Shown in pieces: positions 8,543 through 16,124 of a stretch of DNA of 64,000 nt. Origin of the DNA: Weissella soli (GTDB lineage: Bacteria; Bacillota; Bacilli; Lactobacillales; Lactobacillaceae); assembly GCF_001761545.1 (NCBI RefSeq), contig NZ_CP017326.1, forward strand, positions 1,054,001 to 1,118,000. The letters are read 5' to 3'. How positions within the stretch are numbered: position 1 is the stretch's first letter; each line of letters starts with the position of its first letter. Both the position numbers and the translations under genes were made by a program. The notes under the pieces are model-generated. The model did no database searches. It saw nothing but the letters and a program-made list of their open reading frames with translations, and had not been told where the DNA came from.

Positions 8543-8656
8543 TTATTTTTGCAGCAATTTTTGGAGTGTTTGGTAGATGCGTCCTTTAAACAACAGATCA
8601 GCACCAAAGGCGATGACGATGACGATGACCAAAAATACCATTTTAATTAACTTCAT
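8543..8656 (-). CDS. 37-residue membrane microprotein, unknown function
   Basis: A short gene with all the marks of a real one: ATG 8656 preceded by GAGGAAAG, 37 codons, a TAA stop and an immediate terminator. The product starts MKLIK, has one hydrophobic segment (residues 6-17, MVFLVIVIVIAF) and a basic, amphipathic tail with KGR, QKLLQK. It probably lies in the membrane with a cytoplasmic tail. I do not recognise a family. It follows the NhaC-family gene (stop at 8718, 62 bases upstream) with no terminator visible between, so it may be part of that T-box-controlled transcript. Confidence 0.65.
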   Translation of the reverse strand: MKLIKMVFLVIVIVIAFGADLLFKGRIYQTLQKLLQK

Positions 8657-8717
8657 GATCTTTCCTCAACTCTCATTGATAATGAGCACAGCTTACTATT
8701 GAAATGATAAATTGTGC

Positions 8718-10076
8718 TTAATCGCTGACCCGCTTGACGCCAATCCCGGTCCAAGCTGACAATAATGAAAATACAGGGGAAAGCAACGCAAAAAACACAA
8801 ATGGGGCAAACTCAATTACCGGCACCCCTAAGGTTTGCGCAGCAAATCCGCCGGCCACGCCCCATGGAATCAAGTAGTTAACCACCGTGCCGGAATCTTC
8901 TAGGGACCGGCCCAAAGCTAATCGATCTAGCTTGACACGGTCAAAGGATTCCTTCCAGAGTTGCCCTGGTAAAATAGTTGCCAAGTATTGTTCACCAATC
9001 ATGAAATTAGCAAAAATACCTGAAAGCACGGTGCCAGTGATCACACCACTACCAGTCTTGATACGCTTGGCAATTGGCGCCATCACCGCCGTTAAGATCT
9101 TTTGCTCAGTTAGCAGACCCCCTAATGCCAGGGCCAACATGATGATAATCACTGTCCCCATCATGGCCATCATGCCACCCCGATTAAGCAATGATTGCAA
9201 AATAACATTTGAACTATCCGTTTTATACCCGTTCATCAACACATTTGAAAATTCCGTGGCATTACCATGAAAGAAAAACGCCACCGTTGAGACGGTAATA
9301 TTCATCAACAAGGTTGGAATGGCTGGGATGCGTAACCAGGCCATCACGAATAGCATTACTAGTGGCACAACTGTCCACCAGGTAGGATCAAGCAACTTAG
9401 CTAATTTTAAATTATTCGCTACACTAGCCCCATCATGCGTCATACCGATGACTAGGAAAATAATAATCGACAATATCAAGGCCGGTAGTGTCGTCCACAT
9501 CAAATTCTTGATATGGGCGAACAAATCAGTTTCAGCGACTGACGATGCTAGATTTGTTGAATCAGACAAAGGGGAACTCTTATCGCCAAAGATGGCGCCC
9601 GATAAGATGGCGCCGGCCACAATCGCTGGACTAAAGCCCATGGCTGTGCCCACCCCGAACAATGCGACCCCCACGGTTGCGATCGTTGTGAAGGCTGATC
9701 CAATCATTGAACCAACAATGGCCGTAATAATGACCGTCGTGGGTAGGAAGACGGCGGTATTACCCAACAGCTTAAATCCAGCCCATAACATGGTTGGAAT
9801 GACCCCCGTGGCCATCCACAAACCGATTAACATCCCAATCAAAAGAAATAAAAACAGTGGTGCCAGACCGGTTTTAACCCCCTCTAGCATCTGTGCCTGA
9901 ATCGTCGCCCAACTAGCGCCACGAAACTTCGCAAAAAATGTGACAACGACTAAACTAAATATCAATGGCACGTGGGCACCAACACCCAAACCAATAATCC
10001 CACCACTAAAAATACCAATCAATACAATTACCAAGGCCAACGCTTGGCCAAACTTTGGTTGTGCAACTTCTGTCAT
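8718..10076 (-). CDS. NhaC-family transporter, probable tyrosine/amino-acid carrier
   Basis: A 452-residue polytopic membrane protein of the NhaC antiporter superfamily, with 10-12 hydrophobic segments and the conserved GAIFGDKSSPLSDSTNLAS block (around 160-180). The start is ATG 10076 behind GAGGAGAAGG; the open frame upstream belongs to the T-box leader. The family name suggests Na+/H+ antiport, but the leader is a T-box with a probable UAU (Tyr) specifier. NhaC-like proteins under Tyr T-boxes have been predicted from comparative genomics to import tyrosine, and that is my preferred reading. It lies upstream of a small membrane gene. Confidence 0.88.
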   Translation of the reverse strand: MTEVAQPKFGQALALVIVLIGIFSGGIIGLGVGAHVPLIFSLVVVTFFAKFRGASWATIQAQMLEGVKTGLAPLFLFLLIGMLIGLWMATGVIPTMLWAGFKLLGNTAVFLPTTVIITAIVGSMIGSAFTTIATVGVALFGVGTAMGFSPAIVAGAILSGAIFGDKSSPLSDSTNLASSVAETDLFAHIKNLMWTTLPALILSIIIFLVIGMTHDGASVANNLKLAKLLDPTWWTVVPLVMLFVMAWLRIPAIPTLLMNITVSTVAFFFHGNATEFSNVLMNGYKTDSSNVILQSLLNRGGMMAMMGTVIIIMLALALGGLLTEQKILTAVMAPIAKRIKTGSGVITGTVLSGIFANFMIGEQYLATILPGQLWKESFDRVKLDRLALGRSLEDSGTVVNYLIPWGVAGGFAAQTLGVPVIEFAPFVFFALLSPVFSLLSAWTGIGVKRVSD

Positions 10077-10117
10077 GCCCTTCTCCTCAAAAAACGATTC
10101 CCTAACTGTTTTAGGGC

Positions 10118-10338
10118 AAAAAAATAATCCCAACCAGAGCAAAGCTCTAGTTGGGACGAATAAACAATTTTATCCGTGGTACCACCCACATTGTCATGCT
10201 AAAAAAGCATGACCACTCTTGGTATGATGACTTGCGCAAGCCAATGTAAAAAGTCCGAAGACAATAGTTCAAAATAATGACCTGCGCCGTTCACAGCAAC
10301 CACGGCTTCTCTTACATACAATCATCATTTCTAATACC
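10118..10338 (-). promoter_or_regulatory. T-box leader, probable tyrosine specifier (UAU)
   Basis: The minus strand shows a complete T-box: Stem I closed by ATGATGA/TCATCAT, an apical hairpin GCCGT...ACGGC with GGTTGCTGTGA, and the specifier region GAAC-TAT (codon at 10264-10266). Stem III is GTCATGC-n7-GCATGAC. The T-box sequence TGGGTGGTACCACGG is at 10174-10188, and a terminator (hairpin 10129-10156 plus seven T) precedes the NhaC-family gene. Uncharged tRNA-Tyr should pair with the specifier and T-box, blocking the terminator. A one-base shift would give CTA (Leu); the GAAN-codon pattern favours Tyr. Confidence 0.88.
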
Positions 10339-10342
10339 GAGT

Positions 10343-10371
10343 AGTTTACGCAACAATTCTTTTTTCGTCAA
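10343..10371 (-). promoter_or_regulatory. Promoter of the T-box/NhaC transcript
   Basis: TTGACG (10366-10371), 17 bases, TAAACT (10343-10348) on the minus strand, just upstream of Stem I. Confidence 0.8.
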
Positions 10372-10448
10372 CTGTTAATTCTGACGAACCATGTTTTGGT
10401 GCGCTAAATTCACTGCCACCATCACATCGCACCACCAGTGAATATTGG

Positions 10449-11231
10449 TTACTTACTTCGCACAAGACTCAAAAAATAGATCCCCGCTTCAATAATGGCA
10501 ATATAAAAGCTCACCGGAACATTGGTGTAATATGACAGGGCCAAGGCACTCCAGACACCTAGGACTGCAAATAAAATGGCCAAGCCGACCATCTGTACGA
10601 CGGTGCGTCCCCACCGCATCGCCGCGGACGCTGGCAGAGTCATCAAGATAAAAATCAATAATGATCCCACCACCTGTGCGGATACGGCGACCGATGTGGC
10701 CATAATCACCAAGAAAATCATTTCATACCAAACCACATGTTTCAAACTAAACACGGCCGTGCTGTAGTCAAATGCATAATGGCGTAATGGGCGATATAAC
10801 AGGAACATGGCCAACAAAACGATGACCGCTAACACTAATACTTCCCGAACATTTTGGCGACTGATACTAAAAATGGAACCAAATAAAATGCCCGTCGCGG
10901 CACTCGCATTTTTTTGTGACAAGGCCAAAAACGCAATCCCCAGTCCAATAGCCACCGCACTGACCGCTGAAATAAGAGATTCAGAACGCTTTTCTTGCAA
11001 GCCCAGTTGACCAATCGTCATGGCGGCTAAAATTGTAAATGCTAACATGCCAAATAATGGTGACCATGACATAAATAAGCCAAATGACGCCCCCGCAAAG
11101 CCAATTTCACTCAGCGTATGAGCAAAAAAAGACATGTGACGGGCCACCGTGAACACTCCCACAAAACCACTAACCACCGCGATTAAGGTCCCCACGAGAT
11201 AGGCATGTTGCATGAAGGTGTAACTAAGCAT
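10449..11231 (-). CDS. zitP: Zinc ABC transporter permease (ZitP/AdcB/ZnuB)
   Basis: A 260-residue ABC-3 family metal permease with about eight membrane segments. Residues 20-45 (VSGFVGVFTVARHMSFFAHTLSEIGFAGA) carry the family motif. ATG 11231 overlaps the stop of the ATPase gene by eight bases (translational coupling), behind GGGAG. It is the last gene of the zitRSQP-ordered operon. It forms the membrane channel for Zn(II) with the ATPase and binding protein encoded upstream. Repression by zinc through the AdcR/ZitR boxes at 13306-13329 is expected. Confidence 0.9.
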   Translation of the reverse strand: MLSYTFMQHAYLVGTLIAVVSGFVGVFTVARHMSFFAHTLSEIGFAGASFGLFMSWSPLFGMLAFTILAAMTIGQLGLQEKRSESLISAVSAVAIGLGIAFLALSQKNASAATGILFGSIFSISRQNVREVLVLAVIVLLAMFLLYRPLRHYAFDYSTAVFSLKHVVWYEMIFLVIMATSVAVSAQVVGSLLIFILMTLPASAAMRWGRTVVQMVGLAILFAVLGVWSALALSYYTNVPVSFYIAIIEAGIYFLSLVRSK

Positions 11232-11913
11232 GATTTTGACTCCCTTCCTGTAACCGTGTGATGTCAAGATCAGCCACGAAGCCCTGTTCGCCGCCTTCTT
11301 TGGATAATAGCAGATAGTCATCAGCGTAGCGCGTAATGATATCAAGATCGTGGCTCACCATCAAAATAGTGAGCTCATGGTGATTTTGATAATGCTTGAC
11401 CACTTCCATAAACTCATATTTAGCTGAATTATCCAAATTGGCCGTGGCTTCATCCAAAATCAAAATATTGGGCTGTTTTACCAATGCCTGTGCCAGATAA
11501 GCCCGCTGTTTCTCACCGCCAGATGCAGTATCAATGCGACTGTTGGCTAATTGACGAAGATTGGTATCTTCGATGATGTGTGCCAATAACTTTTTCTCTC
11601 GTGGCTGCTTCCATGGCAACAGGCCACTATCAAAACTCAAACTAATGTACTCCGAAATTTTAATCGGAAATGCTTGCATATCCGGCCGGTATTGCGGCAC
11701 ATACGCGATCACCTGGTGATCATCGCTGTACTTAATCGTACCTTCTGTTAGTGTTTGGACTCCTAGAATAGCACGCAACAAGGTTGTCTTGCCTACGCCG
11801 TTGTCACCAACAATAGCTAGTATGCGTTGTTTATTCACTGCAAAATTAATCTGTCGATATAACCATCGATTATCGAACTGGATACCGACATTTTCTCCCG
11901 TAACAACTTTCAT
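11224..11913 (-). CDS. zitQ: Zinc ABC transporter ATPase (ZitQ/AdcC/ZnuC)
   Basis: A 229-residue cytoplasmic ABC ATPase. Walker A is GDNGVGKTT (about 36-44), the signature ASGGEKQRAYLAQAL (about 130), and Walker B ILILDEATANLD with the catalytic Glu; the H-loop His is in MVSHDLD. It starts at ATG 11913, sharing one base with the stop of the binding-protein gene (TAATG). It powers zinc uptake with the neighbouring permease and binding protein. Confidence 0.93.
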   Translation of the reverse strand: MKVVTGENVGIQFDNRWLYRQINFAVNKQRILAIVGDNGVGKTTLLRAILGVQTLTEGTIKYSDDHQVIAYVPQYRPDMQAFPIKISEYISLSFDSGLLPWKQPREKKLLAHIIEDTNLRQLANSRIDTASGGEKQRAYLAQALVKQPNILILDEATANLDNSAKYEFMEVVKHYQNHHELTILMVSHDLDIITRYADDYLLLSKEGGEQGFVADLDITRLQEGSQNHA

Positions 11914-12821
11914 TACTTCAACACCTTCTCAATTGCTTTAAACTGGTTGGTCTGCCACGCCGCAAAACTGAGTCCATCTGGCTTGGTTTCTGTCACACTG
12001 ACGACCGGGACACCCCGTTTTTTTGCATACCTTAACGCAGCATCAACGGTCTGGCTAGTCGTTTGCTTGTTTTCAATCACCAAGGCGACCTTTCCTTGAT
12101 CAATCAAGCGTTGCCAGGCGCGGACGGCGGTCGGCGTAGGTGTCTCACCCTCCTCAACAGCCATTGAGAAGGCTTGATCAGCAATTGTGACGTTGTCGTT
12201 GGCTAAGGCATTATTAAAGACTGGTTCAGTCACTAAAATTGTCTTGCCTGCTAATAATTTTCCCACCTTGGCACGCTCCTTATTTAAGTGATTTTGTTTA
12301 TTGAGGTAAGCTTGCGCGTTACGCTCAAAGTAAGCCTGCGCTGTGGGCTGTGCCTGTGTCAATTTCTTAACTAAAGCTTGGGTCACCCGTTTAGTAACAT
12401 CGGCTTTGTACCAGAAATGTTCATTTTCACCGTCTTGATAAGCGTATAACTGGCCAACATTGATTGCCTGTGCCTGCTCGTTAGCTTGAGCAAGTTTAGT
12501 ACTCCAAGCATCGTAACCACCACCATTGGAGATAATCACATCCGCCTGTTGATATAATCGAGCCGTCGTTGCCGTGGGTTCAAAATCATGGGGATCAATG
12601 GTGGCCTTTGTTAGCACGCTGGTCACTGATCCTTTATTACCAACTACTGCTTTTGCCATTTCACCATATGTGTTTAAACTTGTCACAATCTTGATCCGAT
12701 TGCCATGTGTTGCGTGCATATTTGTCGAACTTTGCAGCCCCTTAACAATGACCACCCCGATTAGAATCAAGACAATCATGGCAGGTATCAGTAATGCCCA
12801 CGAGTTCCGTTGTGTACGCAT
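11913..12821 (-). CDS. zitS: Zinc ABC transporter substrate-binding protein (ZitS/AdcA/ZnuA)
   Basis: A 302-residue cluster A-I metal-binding protein. The N terminus is a single membrane anchor (about residues 10-28, LLIPAMIVLILIGVVIVKG). There is no lipobox cysteine, so it is not a lipoprotein, unlike most AdcA/ZnuA. DPHDFEPT holds the first zinc His; NEHFWYK and the EEGETPT segment supply further ligand regions. The start is ATG 12821, five bases after AAGGAG; a GTG at 12827 is too close. It is the second gene of the zinc operon, after the MarR-type regulator. Confidence 0.88.
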   Translation of the reverse strand: MRTQRNSWALLIPAMIVLILIGVVIVKGLQSSTNMHATHGNRIKIVTSLNTYGEMAKAVVGNKGSVTSVLTKATIDPHDFEPTATTARLYQQADVIISNGGGYDAWSTKLAQANEQAQAINVGQLYAYQDGENEHFWYKADVTKRVTQALVKKLTQAQPTAQAYFERNAQAYLNKQNHLNKERAKVGKLLAGKTILVTEPVFNNALANDNVTIADQAFSMAVEEGETPTPTAVRAWQRLIDQGKVALVIENKQTTSQTVDAALRYAKKRGVPVVSVTETKPDGLSFAAWQTNQFKAIEKVLK

Positions 12822-12830
12822 AATCACTCC

Positions 12831-13295
12831 TTATTTTTCAGAAATAAATCGATCCCGAATGAGCATCAAAAAGTGACCAATCGCCAGTTGGTTTTCAGGT
12901 GAAAACGCGGCAATCACCTTTTCATATTCAGCCAACGTTTCCCGATGTTGCGTCGCATGGCTGGCTGCCAGTGACATCCCCACATTGGTTAACGTCCAGC
13001 GCATCACCCGCCCATCATTTTCATCCGGCATCGGGGTGACTTTGGGATCAGCGCCCTCTTGCAAACCCTTCATGGCCTTGGTCACGGCTGCGGGTGTCAC
13101 GCCAATCTCGTGCGCTAACACCGAGTTAGTCTGTGGTCCCTTTTGCGACAACAACATGAGTAGGTGGCCTTGGGTCGCAGTAATTTTCTGACCATCAGCA
13201 CCCAATAGGACTTCACGTTGATTTTCTGATACTAGCCGAATAGCATTCAAAAATTCGTCAATTTGCTTAGCGTATTGCTCGGTTTGTTCTGACAT
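12831..13295 (-). CDS. zitR: Zinc-sensing MarR-family repressor (ZitR/AdcR)
   Basis: A 154-residue MarR-type winged-helix protein, first in an operon with a zinc ABC transporter in the exact zitRSQP order known from Lactococcus. Residues 45-100 hold the helix-turn-helix (AHEIGVTPAAVTKAMKGLQEG) and wing. Cys is absent, but Glu/His residues (for example near HATQHRETLAEYE) can serve as zinc ligands, as in AdcR. The start is ATG 13295 after AAAGGAG. Two AdcR-like boxes lie between the -10 box and the ribosome site, so autorepression in zinc-replete cells is expected. Confidence 0.9.
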   Translation of the reverse strand: MSEQTEQYAKQIDEFLNAIRLVSENQREVLLGADGQKITATQGHLLMLLSQKGPQTNSVLAHEIGVTPAAVTKAMKGLQEGADPKVTPMPDENDGRVMRWTLTNVGMSLAASHATQHRETLAEYEKVIAAFSPENQLAIGHFLMLIRDRFISEK

Positions 13296-13305
13296 ATAAA
13301 ACTCC

Positions 13306-13361
13306 TTTACCGGTAAGTTAACCAGTAAAGGAATTTTAACATGGATGTTTTTTTTTGACAA
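13306..13361 (-). promoter_or_regulatory. zit operon promoter with tandem AdcR/ZitR boxes
   Basis: On the minus strand TTGTCA (13356-13361), 17 bases, TAAAAT (13333-13338). Two adjacent 12-bp boxes follow: TTAACCAGTAAA (13318-13329, as read on plus) and TTTACCGGTAAG (13306-13317). They match the TTAACYRGTTAA-type AdcR/ZitR site. The second box also overlaps the ribosome site. Confidence 0.85.
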
Positions 13362-13383
13362 CTGTCTAGGATATACAAAATAA

Positions 13384-13412
13384 AAGGCATCAACTGATTA
13401 AGGTGATGCCTT
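13384..13412 (-). terminator. Terminator of the dehydrogenase-kinase operon
   Basis: A 9-bp stem AAGGCATCA/TGATGCCTT (13384-13392 with 13404-13412) followed on the minus strand by TTTATTTTG. It is about 100 bases after the kinase stop, beyond an AU-rich repeat tail. Confidence 0.85.
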
Positions 13413-13413
13413 A

Positions 13414-13509
13414 GTTATTTCAACTTTTGGGATTATTTTTTTGAGATTTGTTTTACGATTATTTAGTTTGAGTATTGTTTTTGAGAGTATTGTTTGAATT
13501 TGTTTAGTT
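13414..13509 (-). repeat. A/C-rich repetitive 3' tail of the kinase operon
   Basis: Between the kinase stop and the terminator the minus strand is nearly G-free and repeats a loose unit, AATACTCTCAAAAAC, AATACTCAAAC, AAATCTCAAAAAAAT, ending AATAATCCCAAAAGTTG. A related tail follows araE (29001-29070). It has little potential to fold. Function unknown. Confidence 0.6.
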
Positions 13510-15036
13510 TTAAATTTGTGTCAGAATTGTCATATCCTCTGACAAATCAGTATAGAGCTTACGATACAAGGCAAAATACTTATTATAACGTTCATGACGT
13601 TTTGGATCTGGCAGTATCTTCTTCCCTAACACCTGCCAGGTTTTGACATCTTCAAGGGTCAGTGTTTCAGTTGCCAATCCTACTAAAATGACATCACCTA
13701 AGTTAGCCTCCGCATCTTCAATTGGCGTCCGAACAGCATAACCTGTCACATCAGCAAACATTTGCACCCAATCAGCTGAATTAGTGACGCCACCAGCAAT
13801 GACGATGTAGTCTCCTAAATCTTCACCAGTTAATTCAATAGAATGACGAAGCGCATAGGCAACCGCTTCTTGGAAAGCATGAAAGACATGCGCCTTGCTA
13901 TGTGCAAGCGACAATCCAAAGATCACACCTTTAGCATCAGAATTCCAAATAGGCGCCCGCTCACCCATAAAATATGGTAATACGATCAGGCCATCACTGC
14001 CTGCTGGAATATCCTTAGCTTGTTCACCGAGTGCTGCGTAGGCATTTATACCAGTCCCATTGCGTTGCATCTCTAGTTCATGCTCGGCAAAGTTATCACG
14101 AAACCATTTGGTAATTCCACCAGCAGTCGCTGAACCACTAAAGTTATAATTCAACGCTCGTGATTTGTATGGGTATGGCCACACAATCAGCCCTTTATTT
14201 TTAATCGGCTTTTCACTGACCAGCGCGGCATTCATCGATGTACCAATCGCGGCGACATACCGACCTGGCTCAAGTACGCCCATGCCAACATTGGCTGCAC
14301 CCACATCAACGCCACCAACGATGACGGGTGTACCCGCTGCAACACCCAACTCAAGCGCGGCCTCTACTGTGATGTGACCCGCAATTTCATTGGCTGATAC
14401 CAGACGATCAGGCATCATCGTTGCCGGAATTCCCAAGCTAGCCATTAGTTCTTCTGACCATGTGCCCGCGTTGATATCAAAGACGCCACCGATATTGCCA
14501 GCCGCTGAGTAATTGACCGCTAATTCTCCAGTCAAAGCTTGTACGACAAAGGTATCAGGCGGTAAGAATTGTTTAATTTTCGCCCAATTTTCAGGTTCAT
14601 TATCTTTAATCCATAAGATTTTTGTATAACCATAATAGGGGTCAACAATATCATTGCCTGTGATTTCAGCTAAACGATCCAAATCAATATTATGCTTGAC
14701 CCATTGTACTTGTTTCTCAGCCCGTCGATCCATCCAAATTAATGTTGGTCGGACCTCAGCCCCTGCTGCGTCGACTGGCACACCTGATCCTCCATACAAT
14801 GCGGAGATACCGATTCCTTTGATATCCGCTACTGCAACGTTGCTCTTGGCCACTACTTCTTGAATGGACTGTTTAGCAGCCGCCAGCCAGACACTAGCCC
14901 ACTGCTCAGCCCATAAATTCTTAGGGGTGAGTACATCATATTCGATAAGTGCTTGGGCAATTAACTTACCGGTCGTATCCATCAAGACGCTTTTAGTACT
15001 GGACGTGCCAATATCGGTTCCAATTAGGTAATTCAT
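13510..15036 (-). CDS. FGGY-family carbohydrate kinase (gluconokinase/xylulokinase-like)
   Basis: A 508-residue FGGY kinase. The N-terminal ATPase motif is GTDIGTSSTKSVLMD (about 5-19); the C-terminal domain has GERAPIWNSDAKG and IAGGVTNSADWVQMFADV. It phosphorylates a sugar, ketose or sugar acid with ATP. Family comparison alone does not settle the substrate: gluconate, D-xylulose and related compounds are possible. The upstream gene is an SDR dehydrogenase and the divergent genes encode a ROK regulator and a GPH transporter, so a polyol or sugar acid may be oxidised and then phosphorylated. ATG 15036 follows AGAGGA at a longish spacing. An A/C-rich repetitive tail and a terminator follow. 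Confidence 0.85.
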   Translation of the reverse strand: MNYLIGTDIGTSSTKSVLMDTTGKLIAQALIEYDVLTPKNLWAEQWASVWLAAAKQSIQEVVAKSNVAVADIKGIGISALYGGSGVPVDAAGAEVRPTLIWMDRRAEKQVQWVKHNIDLDRLAEITGNDIVDPYYGYTKILWIKDNEPENWAKIKQFLPPDTFVVQALTGELAVNYSAAGNIGGVFDINAGTWSEELMASLGIPATMMPDRLVSANEIAGHITVEAALELGVAAGTPVIVGGVDVGAANVGMGVLEPGRYVAAIGTSMNAALVSEKPIKNKGLIVWPYPYKSRALNYNFSGSATAGGITKWFRDNFAEHELEMQRNGTGINAYAALGEQAKDIPAGSDGLIVLPYFMGERAPIWNSDAKGVIFGLSLAHSKAHVFHAFQEAVAYALRHSIELTGEDLGDYIVIAGGVTNSADWVQMFADVTGYAVRTPIEDAEANLGDVILVGLATETLTLEDVKTWQVLGKKILPDPKRHERYNKYFALYRKLYTDLSEDMTILTQI

Positions 15037-15092
15037 GTCACGGATTCCTCTTTTCAACTCATAAGATGTCTATATGCAATTTAAATTTAGTG

Positions 15093-15107
15093 CAAACGGC
15101 CTAGGAA
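15093..15107 (+). repeat. 15-bp motif CAAACGGCCTAGGAA, copy 1
   Basis: An exact 15-base match to 17425-17439; both copies follow TTAAATTTA within a few bases. This copy lies between the dehydrogenase and kinase genes, the other in the leader of the GPH transporter gene. The core holds the palindrome CCTAGG. Function unknown. Confidence 0.6.
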
Positions 15108-15128
15108 GTTTTGAGTGATTCTATGCGA

Positions 15129-15908
15129 TTACCAAGCAGTAAAAGCGCCATCTATTGCAAAATCAGCACCAGTCGCAAAGCTGCTTGTATCTGACGCCAA
15201 ATACACGGCAATTCCCTGCAACTCCTCAGGCTTACCCATCCGACCAAGTGGTGCCCAGTCATTCCAAATATCAATCAATGGCTTCAATTCTTCTGAATTC
15301 TGCGTTAAGTCAGTCGCCATGTAACCTGGTGAAAGGGTATTTACCCGGACACCCTTCTTAGCCCATTCAATAGCGAGTGACTTTGAAAGCTGAATCACAC
15401 CGGCCTTTGAGGCATTATACGAGGCTTGTGGTTGTGGCCGATTAACAATATGTGCAGACATTGAGGCTGTATTGATGATTGCTCCGCCACCGTGTTCAAT
15501 CATGTACTTACCCGCTGCTTGTGATGTTAGGAAAACACCATTTAGATTCAAATTAATCACTTTAGTCCATTGGTCAAATGTGGTTTCTTCAGCCGGCGTA
15601 TTAATTACCATCCCGGCATTATTAAAGGCAACATCCAAGCCACCTAATTTATCAACCACGGTGGTGATCATCTTTTGCACATCCTCTGGATTGGTCACAT
15701 CCGCCTTCACTGCAATAACCTTTTGACCAGTTGCGGCGGCAATTTCCGCCGCGGTCGCTTGTGCCTTTTCCAATTGAATATCCACAATCGCCACATCAGC
15801 ACCAGCTTCAGCCAATGCTTGTGCCATTGACTTCCCTAAACCCTGTGCACCGCCAGTGATATAGATTTTCTTACCATCCAAACGTAGCTTATCAATAATA
15901 GTTGTCAT
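15129..15908 (-). CDS. Short-chain dehydrogenase/reductase (polyol or gluconate type)
   Basis: A 259-residue classical SDR. The NAD(P) fold is TGGAQGLGKS (about 17-26), with NNAG near 95, a Ser in NTASMSA and the catalytic pair in SYNASKAG (Tyr-X3-Lys). The acidic residue after the second strand (VDIQ) suggests NAD(H) use. It likely oxidises a polyol or sugar acid to a keto product for the kinase encoded 90 bases downstream. The start is ATG 15908 after AAGGGG. It is the first gene of an operon whose promoter carries a cre and two ROK-type operators. Confidence 0.87.
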   Translation of the reverse strand: MTTIIDKLRLDGKKIYITGGAQGLGKSMAQALAEAGADVAIVDIQLEKAQATAAEIAAATGQKVIAVKADVTNPEDVQKMITTVVDKLGGLDVAFNNAGMVINTPAEETTFDQWTKVINLNLNGVFLTSQAAGKYMIEHGGGAIINTASMSAHIVNRPQPQASYNASKAGVIQLSKSLAIEWAKKGVRVNTLSPGYMATDLTQNSEELKPLIDIWNDWAPLGRMGKPEELQGIAVYLASDTSSFATGADFAIDGAFTAW

Positions 15909-15970
15909 TTCACTATTCCCCTTTTGTATTGTGTTTAAGCAAGCGGCAATCGAACTGGCCAATTCTTATT

Positions 15971-16046
15971 TTTGTAAAATCACTTTACTTAATACTCCAC
16001 TAGTTTATGATAGCGCTTTCAAAATGTCAATTTATTTTTGTAAATT
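15971..16046 (-). promoter_or_regulatory. SDR-kinase promoter with internal cre and flanking ROK operators
   Basis: On the minus strand TTGACA (16025-16030), 17 bases, TAAACT (16002-16007). The spacer is occupied by a full-match cre, TGATAGCGCTTTCA (16008-16021, plus), so CcpA would exclude RNA polymerase. Repeats TTTGTAAAAT (15971-15980) and TTTGTAAATT (16037-16046) flank the promoter and recur upstream of the transporter gene; they are likely sites for the ROK regulator. Confidence 0.75.
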
Positions 16047-16124
16047 CATTTAACATAACTTTCGTTGCCCGCGTCATATCAACGTGGTAAGCTGGTTTTA
16101 ATCATTATTATGGAGGTTACAGCT

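Noticed and set aside
9319-9900. A 193-codon plus-strand frame opposite the NhaC-family gene
   Set aside because: Antisense shadow with no start signals or recognisable domain.
10100-10116. Second small hairpin CCCTAA...TTAGGG downstream of the T-box terminator
   Set aside because: Short stem without a proper T run right after it; not convincing as a terminator.
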